A stretch of 44,752 nucleotides of DNA, from positions 1-44,752 of the IMG/VR virus record IMGVR_UViG_3300050821_009885; one strand, written 5' to 3'. The position numbers and the translations under genes were made by a program. The notes under the pieces were generated by a model. That model was not told the origin of the DNA. It saw only the letters and a program-made list of their open reading frames with translations, and made no database searches. Numbering within the stretch: the stretch's first letter is position 1; the number at the start of each line of letters is the position of its first letter. This document shows positions 1 through 7,004 of the stretch, piece by piece. Origin of the DNA: a virus.

Positions 1-1
1 G

Positions 2-226
2 GCCCGGTGGTTGGGATCGGTGGCTCTATTGGGCTACGGCGACGGCTACGGCGACGGCTACGGCGACGGATACGGCGACGGCAACGGCTACGGCGACGGC
101 TCCGGCTACGGCGACGGCTACGGCTACGGCTTCGGCAACGGCTACGGCGACGGCAACGGCTCCGGCGACGGATACGGCGACGGATACGGCTACGGCTACG
201 GCGACGGCGACGGAGGCTCAACATGA
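2..226 (+). CDS. C-terminus of a Gly-X repeat protein (5' end off window)
   Basis: The frame is open from the first bases. It reads a short hydrophobic stretch (about residues 4-10) and then nearly 60 residues in which Gly alternates with Tyr, Asp, Asn, Ser or Phe, ending GGST. It stops at 224-226, and that stop overlaps the ATG of the next gene in the ATGA arrangement used throughout this genome. This supports the frame over the Arg-rich frame on the same strand. Gly codons vary only at the third base, mostly GGC with some GGA. The start and the rest of the protein lie outside the window. The function is unknown. Low-complexity Gly/Tyr/Asp tails are flexible and can mediate assembly, but nothing here shows a role. 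Confidence 0.5.
   Translation, partial: ARWLGSVALLGYGDGYGDGYGDGYGDGNGYGDGSGYGDGYGYGFGNGYGDGNGSGDGYGDGYGYGYGDGDGGST
32..216 (+). repeat. Imperfect hexanucleotide tandem repeat (GGC + NAC/TCC/TTC)
   Basis: About thirty units of six bases follow each other: GGC or GGA, then TAC, GAC, AAC, TCC or TTC. A 12-base subunit GGCTACGGCGAC recurs several times. The repeat codes for the Gly-X tail of the partial gene. Its position at the edge of the window suggests that assembly stopped in or near it. Confidence 0.8.
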
Positions 227-390
227 ACGATCAAGAAGAAGGCTGGGTCTCCGTGACGCTCAGGCTGCGGCCCTCGCAGGCTGCAGCCCTGGACGCCATC
301 GTGGACCAGAAGAAGCAGGACGGGCGCGCGTCGCGTCAGAGCGTGCTCGAGACGTGGGTGGAGCAGGGCATCCGGAGGCACAAGCGATGA
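223..390 (+). CDS. Small ribbon-helix-helix-like protein
   Basis: A 55-residue protein starting MNDQEEGWVS. It has a short beta-strand-like segment (VSVTLRLRP, about residues 9-17) followed by two helices with an RxSR turn between them, the pattern of MetJ/Arc/CopG DNA-binding proteins. The start at 223 is preceded by GGAGG (212-216). A longer reading in the same frame would run back into the tandem repeat as an unlikely Arg-rich tail. The ATG overlaps the stop of the Gly-X gene, and the gene's own stop overlaps the next ATG. It resembles the truncated RHH reading at 8603-8800. Likely a DNA-binding regulator; target unknown. Confidence 0.6.
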   Translation: MNDQEEGWVSVTLRLRPSQAAALDAIVDQKKQDGRASRQSVLETWVEQGIRRHKR

Positions 391-536
391 CCTCACACCC
401 CCACATCAAGCTCGCCTGGCGTCACATCATCCAGGCGCAGATCGATCACATCATCGACCCACGGGTCAACATCGTGGCTCGCTCCCTGGCCTACCAAGAG
501 GCGGACCAAAAGCAGGAGAACGCACGTGGCAAGTAA
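387..536 (+). CDS. Small hypothetical protein (49 aa)
   Basis: Starts at 387 with an ATGA overlap to the RHH gene and overlaps the following GTG start by 11 bases. The sequence is basic at the N-terminus (THPHIKLAWRHII type) with many His and Gln and no recognisable motif. Its tight coupling on both sides is the main evidence that it is real. Function unknown. Confidence 0.45.
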   Translation: MTSHPHIKLAWRHIIQAQIDHIIDPRVNIVARSLAYQEADQKQENARGK

Positions 537-729
537 TCACCACTGGGCCTTCGTGGGCACCCATCGCCAGCGCTGTACCGAGTGCAAGACCATCCGCAGC
601 GAGGATGGCGACGGCTCGGAAGCGTGGTCCTACTGCGCTCCGGGCGAGCCGCCCGCCACGCGCGATCCGGGATGCTACCAGAGACTTCCGGATGCCCCTG
701 GCGCAGCGTTCGTGGATGGTGAGCGATGA
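526..729 (+). CDS. Small protein with possible zinc knuckle (67 aa)
   Basis: GTG start at 526 inside the end of the previous gene. The N-terminal half has HHWAFVGTHRQRCTEC followed later by Cys residues in SYCAPG and GCYQ, which could form a small metal-binding site. The rest is Pro/Ala/Gly-rich. The stop overlaps the next ATG (726-729). No family recognised. Confidence 0.45.
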   Translation: MASNHHWAFVGTHRQRCTECKTIRSEDGDGSEAWSYCAPGEPPATRDPGCYQRLPDAPGAAFVDGER

Positions 730-998
730 AGCGCGAGGCGCCCGAAGAGGCGAACGAGCGCGGGTACGTCTCGGGCCACCGTGCCGCGACGATGTACATG
801 ATCCGTCACCTACTCCGAGAGATTCTACCGGAGCCGCATGCGAGCCCGGAAGTCACTCTTGCGCGCCTGGTGACCGAGCGAGAGCAAACCGTCTTGACCC
901 TCCGGTCAATCTGCGAGGAGTTCGGCGACAACGATTGGCCCGAGAACCTCCACATGCCAGACATCATCGAGAAGCACCTAGCGAGGCACCTGCGATGA
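726..998 (+). CDS. Hypothetical protein (90 aa)
   Basis: Starts with an ATGA overlap. The product is mainly helical and charged, with no signal peptide or membrane segment. It sits in the chain of small coupled early genes between 223 and 1531. Not recognised. Its balanced composition and overlaps on both sides support it as a true gene. Confidence 0.55.
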   Translation: MKREAPEEANERGYVSGHRAATMYMIRHLLREILPEPHASPEVTLARLVTEREQTVLTLRSICEEFGDNDWPENLHMPDIIEKHLARHLR

Positions 999-1180
999 GC
1001 ACCTCGAGCCGCACCATCAAGCTCGCCCGCGAGCGCCTGTGCCTGGCCGCCCTGGCGTACGCGCACCACTCGAGCGGCGGCACTGCGCCCCTGGAGGCCG
1101 GGAGCTTGCTGCGCATCAGGGCCAAGGAGTACGCCCAGGCCATCACGGAGTCCGTCCACGAGCTGGAGAAGGTGACCTAG
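995..1180 (+). CDS. Hypothetical protein (61 aa)
   Basis: ATG at 995 overlaps the preceding stop. A longer reading starting at 605 is only a shadow of upstream genes. The protein begins MSTSSRTIKLARERLCLAAL and is predicted mostly helical (LLRIRAKEYAQAITESVHELEKV). No motif recognised. Confidence 0.5.
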   Translation: MSTSSRTIKLARERLCLAALAYAHHSSGGTAPLEAGSLLRIRAKEYAQAITESVHELEKVT

Positions 1181-1181
1181 G

Positions 1182-1385
1182 GTGAAACTCCCCGACGCCA
1201 CGCTGGCCGATCTCCCCTTTGCCGAGGACCCACCGCTCGATGCTGCTCCCATCGTCCACAAGCGCAAGCTCGTGCGCCCGTGGAAGGAAGCCCACCAGCC
1301 CGCATCGCAGCCGAAGCGACCGAGCTGGATGAACCTTCGAGCTGGGCAGCACCCGAAGCTGCCGCTGCGACCACCGGGGAAGTGA
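1182..1385 (+). CDS. Hypothetical protein (67 aa), basic, Pro-rich
   Basis: GTG start one base after the previous stop. The N-terminal third is acidic (LADLPFAEDPPLDAAP) and the C-terminal two thirds are Lys/Arg/Pro-rich. No domain recognised. The stop overlaps the next ATG (TGATG at 1383-1387). Confidence 0.45.
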   Translation: MKLPDATLADLPFAEDPPLDAAPIVHKRKLVRPWKEAHQPASQPKRPSWMNLRAGQHPKLPLRPPGK

Positions 1386-1531
1386 TGAAACTCCTAGCCC
1401 TCGAGATCGCGCGCCTCGACATCTACCACGGGTGGCGCGATGGCCTATGCTACAGGCGATGGCCCGGGAGGCTCGTGGTGCTGCTGGAGATCGAGCCGCT
1501 CCTCTTCGGGCAGGTGGGGATGGTCTCGTGA
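1385..1531 (+). CDS. Hypothetical protein (48 aa)
   Basis: ATG at 1385 shares its A with the previous stop. The short product MKLLALEIARLDIYHGW... has a hydrophobic strand near the end (LVVLLEIEPLLFG). Function unknown. The stop overlaps a GTG in the GTGA pattern at 1528. Confidence 0.4.
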   Translation: MKLLALEIARLDIYHGWRDGLCYRRWPGRLVVLLEIEPLLFGQVGMVS

Positions 1532-1716
1532 GGTGCGAGCGGTGCGGCGCTACCTTGCCGCGCCACTACCCGCCGTGCAACCCAACCAGGCGCTCAGGAT
1601 TCCCATCCAGCGCGCGATGGTCTCGGGTGGTGTCTCCGTCCGCTGCACCTCGAGCAAGAGCCACGGCACCCCCCAGGCGTGGCACCACGAGCGCCAGTGC
1701 TCCTGCGCCTCGGTGA
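1528..1716 (+). CDS. Doubtful CxxC protein truncated at a module boundary
   Basis: GTG at 1528 overlaps the preceding stop as GTGA, and the product begins VRCERCGATLPRHYPPC, a believable zinc-binding start. From about 1590 onward the reading is Ser/Ala/Pro/Arg-rich and looks like the shadow of the opposite-strand nuclease gene (1550-1990), which it overlaps by more than 160 bases. Either it is a small gene whose end was lost where the two operons meet, or it is not a gene. Confidence 0.25.
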   Translation: MRCERCGATLPRHYPPCNPTRRSGFPSSARWSRVVSPSAAPRARATAPPRRGTTSASAPAPR

Positions 1717-1990
1717 GCTTGGTGAAGCGCTTCAACTCGATCTCCCCGTGCCATCCGCCTCGGCCGATCACGTAGATGTCCGCCTGGCCCTTGATGGCCG
1801 CACGGAACACTCTGTCTTCGACCTTGATGACGCCCGTTGACCTCTTGAAGAGACGATGGTCTCGCAGCTCGAGCGATGTGCGAGCCATCAGGGCCGAGCC
1901 GTAGTCGGCCTCTAGGGTGCGCTTCACGTGAAGCCGCACCGCTGCGAACGTGTGAACGGCTTGGGCTTCCGACGGCTGCCACCGCGCCAT
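1550..1990 (-). CDS. VRR-NUC family nuclease
   Basis: The 146-residue reading from the ATG at 1990 carries the signature of the VRR-NUC branch of PD-(D/E)XK enzymes: GQADIYVI with D71, then HGEIELK with E83/E85 and K87, then a helix with Q96 and W99. These nucleases cut or trim branched or free DNA ends, and stand-alone versions are common in phage replication modules. A start at 2077 is possible but adds an atypical His/Arg-rich tail and overlaps the next gene more. Last gene of the minus-strand replication operon; its C-terminus meets the plus-strand genes head-on. Confident on family, less so on start. Confidence 0.8.
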   Translation of the reverse strand: MARWQPSEAQAVHTFAAVRLHVKRTLEADYGSALMARTSLELRDHRLFKRSTGVIKVEDRVFRAAIKGQADIYVIGRGGWHGEIELKRFTKLTEAQEHWRSWCHAWGVPWLLLEVQRTETPPETIARWMGILSAWLGCTAGSGAAR

Positions 1991-2148
1991 GGACACCCGC
2001 GACACGCGATGCAGTGCGTGTTGCGCTCGATCTTCGCTCGGGTCTGCGAGGTGGCGAACAGGCGCCCGCATCGGCACCGAACCCTGTAGACGCGAGCGAT
2101 TCCGCTGGCTCCCGATCCTCTGCGGATCACTTCGACTATTTCACTCAT
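1924..2148 (-). CDS. Small zinc-ribbon-like protein (74 aa)
   Basis: Begins MSEIVEVIRRG and contains CRCGRLF followed 17 residues on by HCIACRG, a four-Cys ribbon arrangement. The C-terminal part is Arg/Lys-rich. The ATG at 2148 overlaps the stop of the upstream gene (2145) and the 3' end overlaps the nuclease start by about 67 bases. Probably a small nucleic-acid or metal-binding protein; not recognised further. Confidence 0.5.
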   Translation of the reverse strand: MSEIVEVIRRGSGASGIARVYRVRCRCGRLFATSQTRAKIERNTHCIACRGCPWRGGSRRKPKPFTRSQRCGFT

Positions 2149-2435
2149 CGCACGGTCGCTCTCTGCCGACTGGCCTCAATGCGGCACTGCTGGCACGTGC
2201 CCATGTTCTTGGACTCCTCATAGTCCACCTTGAACTTGCGTCCGCACAGTGCCGCCCACACACCCGGAAGCCTGTAGTGGTACGCGGGCATCCCGTCTCC
2301 GAAGTCCAGCCCGATGACGCGCACCACGGGACCATCGAGCTCCACGATCTTCGGAGCGTGATTCTCCTGCGGCATCAGGACTTCGGGCCAGATCGCGCAG
2401 GTTCGATCGGCCGCGCTGCTGTTGGGTTTCTTCAT
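2145..2435 (-). CDS. Hypothetical protein (96 aa)
   Basis: Coupled by ATGA overlap to the helicase gene upstream (2432) and to the zinc-ribbon gene downstream. Contains CQQCR near the C-terminus and an upstream LCGRKF, so a Cys4-type metal site is possible. The middle (VRVIGLDFGDGMPAYHYRLPG) is not recognised. Operon position suggests an accessory role in phage DNA metabolism. Confidence 0.55.
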   Translation of the reverse strand: MKKPNSSAADRTCAIWPEVLMPQENHAPKIVELDGPVVRVIGLDFGDGMPAYHYRLPGVWAALCGRKFKVDYEESKNMGTCQQCRIEASRQRATVR

Positions 2436-3988
2436 AGGTCACTCACGTCGAAGTACATGGGGTCATCCGGTTCTTCCGGTGCGGGATGCTCCGGTGCTGA
2501 CTTACGCTCGTTCCAAAACGCCTTCTCGCGCTCGTGCTTGCTGATCCGAGCCTTCCACTCTTCATCCTTGAAGTGGTCCGCCTTCACGCTCTGGCTCCAT
2601 GCCCAGCTCGGCCAGTCGCCGTACTTCTCCTTGTACTTGGCCGAGGCGTAGCCTGGCTTGAAACCGCGCTTGCGGGCGATATCCACCTGCGAGTCAAAGT
2701 AGGCGCGCTTGGGGTCCGCGCTCTTCTCCTTCTGGATCGCCTGGTCGATGCGCTCGAGCACGCCGTCGCTCTTCTTCACCTCGCGATGGGCGACCGGCGC
2801 CACGTGGCCGCACACGGGGCACGGGCTGCCCGTCACGTACGCGTAGCACGCGGGGCACGTACGGTAGCGCGTCTCCGTCTTGCGCTTCGCGGTGCCGTCC
2901 AGAGACCACTCGCGGTCCTCGTGGGGGAGACCATGGCGGTCGACGTTGCCCGCATGGTCGAGGATGACCGGCACGTCGCTCGGGTGCTCGGCGCATGGGA
3001 ACCGGCAGATCGAGCAGTACGGCCGCAAGATACGTCCCGCGCACTGCATCCAGAGCGTGAGAGACTTGGTGGGACGAGCCATCACGCAGCACTTCACGGG
3101 TGGGCAATCCCATCCTTCTGTGCACACGCCCACGTTGCATAGGACGGTGATGGCTCCAGTAGCCAGGTCTAGGAGCAACTGGTCTCGCTCCACGTCGGGT
3201 GTGCTGCCATCGAGATGCGCCGCTCGCACGCCGGCTTCCTTGAACCGAGCCACCAGTTCTCGGCTGTGATCAATACCGACCGCGAAGACGACCGTTTGCC
3301 TTCCCCCTGCGTGCTTCTGCCATTCCGTGACGACATCGCCCACCACCTCCATCATCGCGCTCTCGAGCTGTCCTTCGTGATAGTCGCCCGCCACCGTGCG
3401 CACCTTCGACAGGTCGGGCGCCTTCTTCGGGGCGTACACGATGGGCGCCACAATGGCTCCGGCATCGATCAGCTCCGAGTAGCCGGCGCTGTGCACCATC
3501 GCGTCGAAGTGCTCTTTCAGCGGCTTGCCGTCGAGGCGACAGGGTGTGGCGGTGAGACCGAGAACGGTGGCCTTCGCGTAGCGACCCAGTACTTGCTCAT
3601 AAGAGGCCCCAGGTACCCGGTGAGCCTCGTCGACCACAACCAGGTCGGCCCGCGGCAAGTCGCGACGTACCAGTGTCTGCACCGTCCCCACTTGAACAGG
3701 ACTCGATGGGTCGGTTCGCTCATCGTCGCCTCTCATGATGCCAGGTGTAATGCCCACCCGCTGCAGGTGGACGTAAAACTGCGAGATGAGCTCCTTGCGG
3801 TGCCCGATGACGAGCACACGGTCTCCGAGCTCCACGGCCCGAGCGATCATCGCAGAGGCCATCACGCTCTTGCCGCTGCCCGTGGGAGCCGTGAGGATGA
3901 TGCGCCGGTGACCGGACCTGCGCGCCTGGCGAGCGTCGTCTATCGCGCGGTGCTGATAGCTACGAAGAACGGGCGGCACGTCTCTCAC
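2432..3988 (-). CDS. SF2 DEAH-box helicase with C-terminal zinc ribbon
   Basis: A 518-residue superfamily 2 helicase. Motif I is APTGSGKS (34-41), motif II DEAH (120-123), motif III TATP (146-149), and motif VI QCAGRILRP (315-323). After the RecA-like domains come CSICRFPC (about 325-332) and a ribbon CPAC...CPVC (378-393), followed by a charged tail that could contact DNA. It resembles the type III restriction/XPB-like helicases of phage replication modules, which unwind or translocate on duplex DNA. No linked methylase or nuclease domain is seen, so a restriction role is unlikely. The ATG at 3988 lies inside the end of the HNH gene (29-base overlap), and the stop overlaps the next ATG. Confidence 0.9.
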   Translation of the reverse strand: MRDVPPVLRSYQHRAIDDARQARRSGHRRIILTAPTGSGKSVMASAMIARAVELGDRVLVIGHRKELISQFYVHLQRVGITPGIMRGDDERTDPSSPVQVGTVQTLVRRDLPRADLVVVDEAHRVPGASYEQVLGRYAKATVLGLTATPCRLDGKPLKEHFDAMVHSAGYSELIDAGAIVAPIVYAPKKAPDLSKVRTVAGDYHEGQLESAMMEVVGDVVTEWQKHAGGRQTVVFAVGIDHSRELVARFKEAGVRAAHLDGSTPDVERDQLLLDLATGAITVLCNVGVCTEGWDCPPVKCCVMARPTKSLTLWMQCAGRILRPYCSICRFPCAEHPSDVPVILDHAGNVDRHGLPHEDREWSLDGTAKRKTETRYRTCPACYAYVTGSPCPVCGHVAPVAHREVKKSDGVLERIDQAIQKEKSADPKRAYFDSQVDIARKRGFKPGYASAKYKEKYGDWPSWAWSQSVKADHFKDEEWKARISKHEREKAFWNERKSAPEHPAPEEPDDPMYFDVSDL

Positions 3989-4415
3989 ACGTCCAGTTCT
4001 TGTACCGCCAGATGCGGGAGATCATCACTTGGCTCACCCCGAACCTATCGGCAACAAACTGTTGCGACGTACCGAAAACTCGCATGGCCCGTATCGCGTC
4101 CACGTCGTCAGCCGTGAGCTTGATCGGACCTCCGCGAAGGCATCGGCCTTTGCGATCCATGTCGCGCATGTTGTCCAAGTGAGACCCTAGCCACAGATGG
4201 TCAGGGTTCACGCACCTGGGAACGTCGCACGAGTGGCAAACATCCACGCCTTGCGGGATGGGCCCACGGTGAATCATCCACGAGACTCGGTGCGCGAGCC
4301 ATTGGCCCATGGACCTGATGGTCCCGTATCCGCACGCGTTCACGTGCAACCGCCAGAGCCAGCACCCGGACACCGGGTCTACATCGTACTTCTTCGCGAA
4401 GGCGTCCGGGTGCAT
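3960..4415 (-). CDS. HNH homing endonuclease with C-terminal helix-turn-helix
   Basis: 151 residues. The N-terminal part has DPVSGCWLW and GYGTI, then the HNH core: H42 in AHRVSW, CHSCD (60-64), CVNPDHLWLG (68-77) and DNMRDMDRKGR. This is the layout of free-standing phage HNH enzymes. The C-terminus (KLTADDVDAIRAM...FGVSQVMISRIW, from 99) is a DNA-binding helix-turn-helix that would give site choice. It cuts DNA at a specific site and usually spreads its own gene. It lies between the SSB-like and helicase genes and overlaps the helicase start, as expected for a later insertion. A GGAGAA ribosome site precedes the ATG at 4415. Confidence 0.88.
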   Translation of the reverse strand: MHPDAFAKKYDVDPVSGCWLWRLHVNACGYGTIRSMGQWLAHRVSWMIHRGPIPQGVDVCHSCDVPRCVNPDHLWLGSHLDNMRDMDRKGRCLRGGPIKLTADDVDAIRAMRVFGTSQQFVADRFGVSQVMISRIWRYKNWTCERRAARSS

Positions 4416-4426
4416 GGCTTCTCCAG

Positions 4427-4879
4427 CTAAAAGCGCGGTTCCAAGTCAGGGTCCACCGGAGCCGCGGCCTTGGCCTTCGCCGCGAGCATGGCGGCTTTGA
4501 TGCGCTCCTTGGCGCCGCTCATCTCCGCCACGTTCATGGGCACCATACGGCTGGCGCCATTGATCCACTTCAGGCGCGGGCGGGTTCCCTTGCTGCCGTC
4601 GGCCTTGTCGTACTCTTCCTCTTCGGTCACGCCCTGAAACGGCTGCTTGGTGACGCTGGCGGGATCGTCTCCGTCGTAGCCCATGATGCCCAGGCTCTCG
4701 GAGGTGCGCGCCGCGGTCTTATCCGACAGCCACCCGATCCACTCGATGGTCTGCCCCACGTTGGGGCCATCGACGTACGAGCAGATGACCTTGACGCCGG
4801 GAGTCTCCTTCTCCGGGCTCTTGACGAACTCCAGGGGCCCTGCGGCCTTCATCGTGAACGTTCCTGATGCGATGCTCAT
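4427..4879 (-). CDS. Probable single-stranded-DNA-binding-like protein
   Basis: The gene begins MSIASGTFT at 4879, overlapping the stop of the Sak4-like gene as ATGA. A longer in-frame reading back to 5233 is a Gly/Arg-rich shadow. The 150-residue product has a predicted beta-rich N-terminal half (VKVICSYVDGPNVGQTIEWIGWLS), the kind of fold used by OB-type phage ssDNA-binding proteins, then an acidic segment, an Ala/Lys helix and an acidic/Pro end (PVDPDLEPRF). Its position right after a Sak4-like ATPase matches phage modules where an SSB partners the recombinase. Family assignment is by context and fold impression, not a clear motif. Confidence 0.55.
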   Translation of the reverse strand: MSIASGTFTMKAAGPLEFVKSPEKETPGVKVICSYVDGPNVGQTIEWIGWLSDKTAARTSESLGIMGYDGDDPASVTKQPFQGVTEEEEYDKADGSKGTRPRLKWINGASRMVPMNVAEMSGAKERIKAAMLAAKAKAAAPVDPDLEPRF

Positions 4880-5727
4880 GCAGACACCTTCTTCAGCAAT
4901 GCACTCTCCACTGCGACGAGGCGAGGGACATCCCCGCTCGCCTTCTCGATGAACTCTTGGGCCTTCTTCCTGTCCTCGTCGGTCTTGGCGAGCGAGAGGA
5001 TGCTCTTGACCACCGCCTCCGCCGGGCGCCTGTAGCTCGCCACAGCCGATGAGAAGTCCTCCCACCGCAGCGGCAACGCCTTGGGCAGACCCCACCGATT
5101 CTTGGCGTCGTAGCCCGTCCCCGCCTGCGTGTAGAGGAACCGCTCGCCCGTCATCACCGCGCGCCCCTCGTACATCCCCGCCTCGTAGTTGGCGAACAAG
5201 ACCGCATCCGCCCACTGCGCCGTGGCCGCCCAAGGCTTGGCGTTCATGGCGGGGATGAACTTGGCGTAGCTTCCGAGCGTGGGGTCTTTCACTTCCTTGC
5301 TCTGCACGTGCGCGACCAGGATGACCGCGCGCCCCTTGTCGCTAGCCCCCTCGAGGATGAACAGCAGCTCGCGCCACTTGACCTCCAGCGCCGCGTGCCC
5401 CTGGCCCCAGTCGAAGTCCGCCAGCGTCTTCTTCTTGCCCTCCTGGCAGACGAGGGCCGCGGCCTGCACCTCGAGCTTGTCGGCGGTGTCGATGACCACC
5501 GCCTGGTGGTCTCCGGGACCCGAGCAGGCTTCGCGAATGAGCTCCAGGCTCGCCTTCCAGTTGTCCGGCGCGCGCACGCGGTCGACGCCGATCTCCTCTA
5601 GGCCACGCTCGTAGTCGAGCGCCAGCGCGCGAGGGTGAGCGCACGCGAAGGTGGACTTGCCGATGCCGTGCACGCCGTAGATGCACGCGCGGATCGCCGG
5701 CGAGGTGCGGCCTTTGATGATGTTCAT
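4876..5727 (-). CDS. Sak4-like RecA-fold ATPase (AAA_24 type)
   Basis: A 283-residue P-loop ATPase. Walker A is GVHGIGKST (from residue 18) and Walker B is VVIDT (77-81), followed by a conserved region ending VILVAHVQSKE that matches the phage AAA_24/Sak4 group. These proteins are reduced RecA-like recombinases that anneal or pair single-stranded DNA during phage recombination, often with a partner SSB. Here the SSB-like gene is directly downstream and a PD-(D/E)XK nuclease upstream, the expected partners. Coupled by ATGA overlaps on both sides. Confidence in the family is high; strand-pairing activity is inferred. Confidence 0.82.
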   Translation of the reverse strand: MNIIKGRTSPAIRACIYGVHGIGKSTFACAHPRALALDYERGLEEIGVDRVRAPDNWKASLELIREACSGPGDHQAVVIDTADKLEVQAAALVCQEGKKKTLADFDWGQGHAALEVKWRELLFILEGASDKGRAVILVAHVQSKEVKDPTLGSYAKFIPAMNAKPWAATAQWADAVLFANYEAGMYEGRAVMTGERFLYTQAGTGYDAKNRWGLPKALPLRWEDFSSAVASYRRPAEAVVKSILSLAKTDEDRKKAQEFIEKASGDVPRLVAVESALLKKVSA

Positions 5728-5906
5728 ATCTTCATATCCGTCCGCAGCTCTTGCCCGCAGTCCACGCAGTAGAAGACGCGACAGTTCGCGTACTCTCTAT
5801 GCGTCTCGGTCTCGTGAGGACAACCGGACTGGATCATGCTCTCCAGGTTCTCCACCGCAAGCTTTAGCTCTCGCATCGCTTGGCCAATCTCCTCCCACCT
5901 ACTCAT
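5724..5906 (-). CDS. Small zinc-binding protein (60 aa)
   Basis: The N-terminal half is an amphipathic helix (WEEIGQAMRELKLAVENLESMIQ). The C-terminal half has CPHETETH and then FYCVDCG, a Cys/His set for one zinc ion. ATGA overlap to the Sak4-like gene downstream and an 8-base overlap with the nuclease gene upstream show it belongs to the operon. Function unknown. Confidence 0.6.
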   Translation of the reverse strand: MSRWEEIGQAMRELKLAVENLESMIQSGCPHETETHREYANCRVFYCVDCGQELRTDMKI

Positions 5907-6861
5907 CTACAGTCCCAGCTTCATCGCTGGCCTCCAATCCATGCAGGTTCGGTCCGAAGGCCGCATCGTTGTCCAGTCGCTCCATGCCCCAGCACACCTC
6001 GAAATAGCCGCACTGCCGGCCAAACGAGTGGCACGAGGCGGGGTTGCGGGGAGCGTGAACGGAGTGAGCGGCTCTCCACGAGGAGATGCCCGTAGCTCCG
6101 TAGATGAGCCGTAAGGCATCCAGCGACTGCACGTCTTGGGCAAACGCCGCGTGCTCGTGCTCAAGGCGCACCACGTACGCGCGCGCGAAATACTTGTCCG
6201 GCTCCGCGGACATCGCTGCGAGGCAGCGAGCTACGAGCTCGTCGTCGGTCTCCTCGTTGAGCTTCCCAGCGCGGAGTTTGCGGAAGGAGGGCTTGCGGAT
6301 GACGTCGTAGAGCACCTTGGCTCCCGGAAACGCAGCGGCGTACATGCTGACCTGCAGGTTCGTTTGAGAGACCTGCCGCCAGTAGAGCGAGCCCGGCGAG
6401 ATGTCACTGCTGGTCGTTTTGTGTTCGCAGATCGTCAGCCCGTCGAATATGTCTCCCACGCGACGCTCCCAGCCGAGGACGTCCACGTTCCCGGCGCACT
6501 CGACGCCACCCACGTTGGTAAGGAACGGCTCCTCCACCAGGCAGTCGAGCAGGTGCGGCCTCTCCCACCTCGCCGCGTACCCAAGGCAGCAAGCGCGCGC
6601 GATGGGGTCGTACGGAAGGATGTTGTGCCCCTGAGCCGCCATAAACTCTGGCGACATGGACCACCACGCGTTGAGCCACCGATGCACGCTCGTCCCGCGC
6701 GTCAGCGCCTCAGGACGCACGAGAGGCACGCGGCGGTCGATGTAGGCGTGCAACCATTCTCGAGGGCAACGCTGCAGGCAGGTAGCTTCGCTCGCATGCA
6801 AAGGAGGCATGGGGCGTCTGGGGCCACCGCCGGGCCCAGGGGCCGGAGGGGAGGGGGGCAT
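5899..6861 (-). CDS. PD-(D/E)XK exonuclease (RecB/Cas4-like)
   Basis: 320 residues. The nuclease core shows GTSVHRWLN (H60), GNVDVLG (D127) and ICEHKTTSS (E146, K148), the D...ExK order of the RecB/Cas4 family. Cys residues at 28 and 32 and a C-terminal set CHSFGRQCGYFEVC could hold an iron-sulfur cluster, as in AddB and Cas4 proteins. It probably resects DNA ends to supply single strands for the Sak4-like ATPase. The ATG at 6861 is preceded by GAGAAAGG. A second Met at 6810 would drop a Pro/Gly-rich tail but has no visible ribosome site. First gene of the leftward operon. Confidence 0.82.
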   Translation of the reverse strand: MPPSPPAPGPGGGPRRPMPPLHASEATCLQRCPREWLHAYIDRRVPLVRPEALTRGTSVHRWLNAWWSMSPEFMAAQGHNILPYDPIARACCLGYAARWERPHLLDCLVEEPFLTNVGGVECAGNVDVLGWERRVGDIFDGLTICEHKTTSSDISPGSLYWRQVSQTNLQVSMYAAAFPGAKVLYDVIRKPSFRKLRAGKLNEETDDELVARCLAAMSAEPDKYFARAYVVRLEHEHAAFAQDVQSLDALRLIYGATGISSWRAAHSVHAPRNPASCHSFGRQCGYFEVCWGMERLDNDAAFGPNLHGLEASDEAGTVDE

Positions 6862-6896
6862 CGAGGGGACCTTTCTCAGTCAGACAGGAAAACAGG

Positions 6897-6947
6897 GCCT
6901 CAGCTCGCCGGAATCGTGGGGGACGATGGCACCCGACGAGCTGAGGC
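6897..6947. repeat. 11-bp inverted repeat, possible operator
   Basis: GCCTCAGCTCG (6897-6907) is matched by its exact reverse complement CGAGCTGAGGC (6937-6947), with 29 bases between. It lies just upstream of the leftward nuclease start. It may be a protein-binding site or an RNA hairpin in the leader of the leftward transcript. Confidence 0.6.
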
Positions 6948-6953
6948 GAAAAG

Positions 6954-7004
6954 ACGGTACAACGGTCCCAGGATGGGTGCAACCTTTTTGTTGCTACTTG
7001 TTGC
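6954..7004. repeat. Short direct repeats, possible RHH operator
   Basis: ACGGT occurs at 6954-6958 and 6962-6966 (period 8), and TTGTTGC at 6988-6994 and 6998-7004 (period 10). RHH repressors commonly bind closely spaced direct or inverted short repeats. These lie 38 to 88 bases before the RHH start at 7042. Binding is inferred only. Confidence 0.35.

Noticed and set aside
7-222. Arg-rich reading upstream of the RHH gene at 223
   Set aside because: It is the hexanucleotide repeat read in another frame. The RHH start has its own GGAGG site, and the Gly-X frame fits the ATGA overlap better.
1531-1570. Possible terminator between the convergent small genes and the nuclease
   Set aside because: Only short imperfect GC pairing and no U-tract; not convincing.
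2432-3988. Type III restriction subunit
   Set aside because: Helicase motifs are present but no endonuclease domain or modification gene is nearby; a replication helicase fits the operon better.
4880-5233. Upstream extension of the SSB-like gene
   Set aside because: Gly/Arg-rich low-complexity translation overlapping the Sak4-like gene; the ATGA start at 4879 fits the operon.
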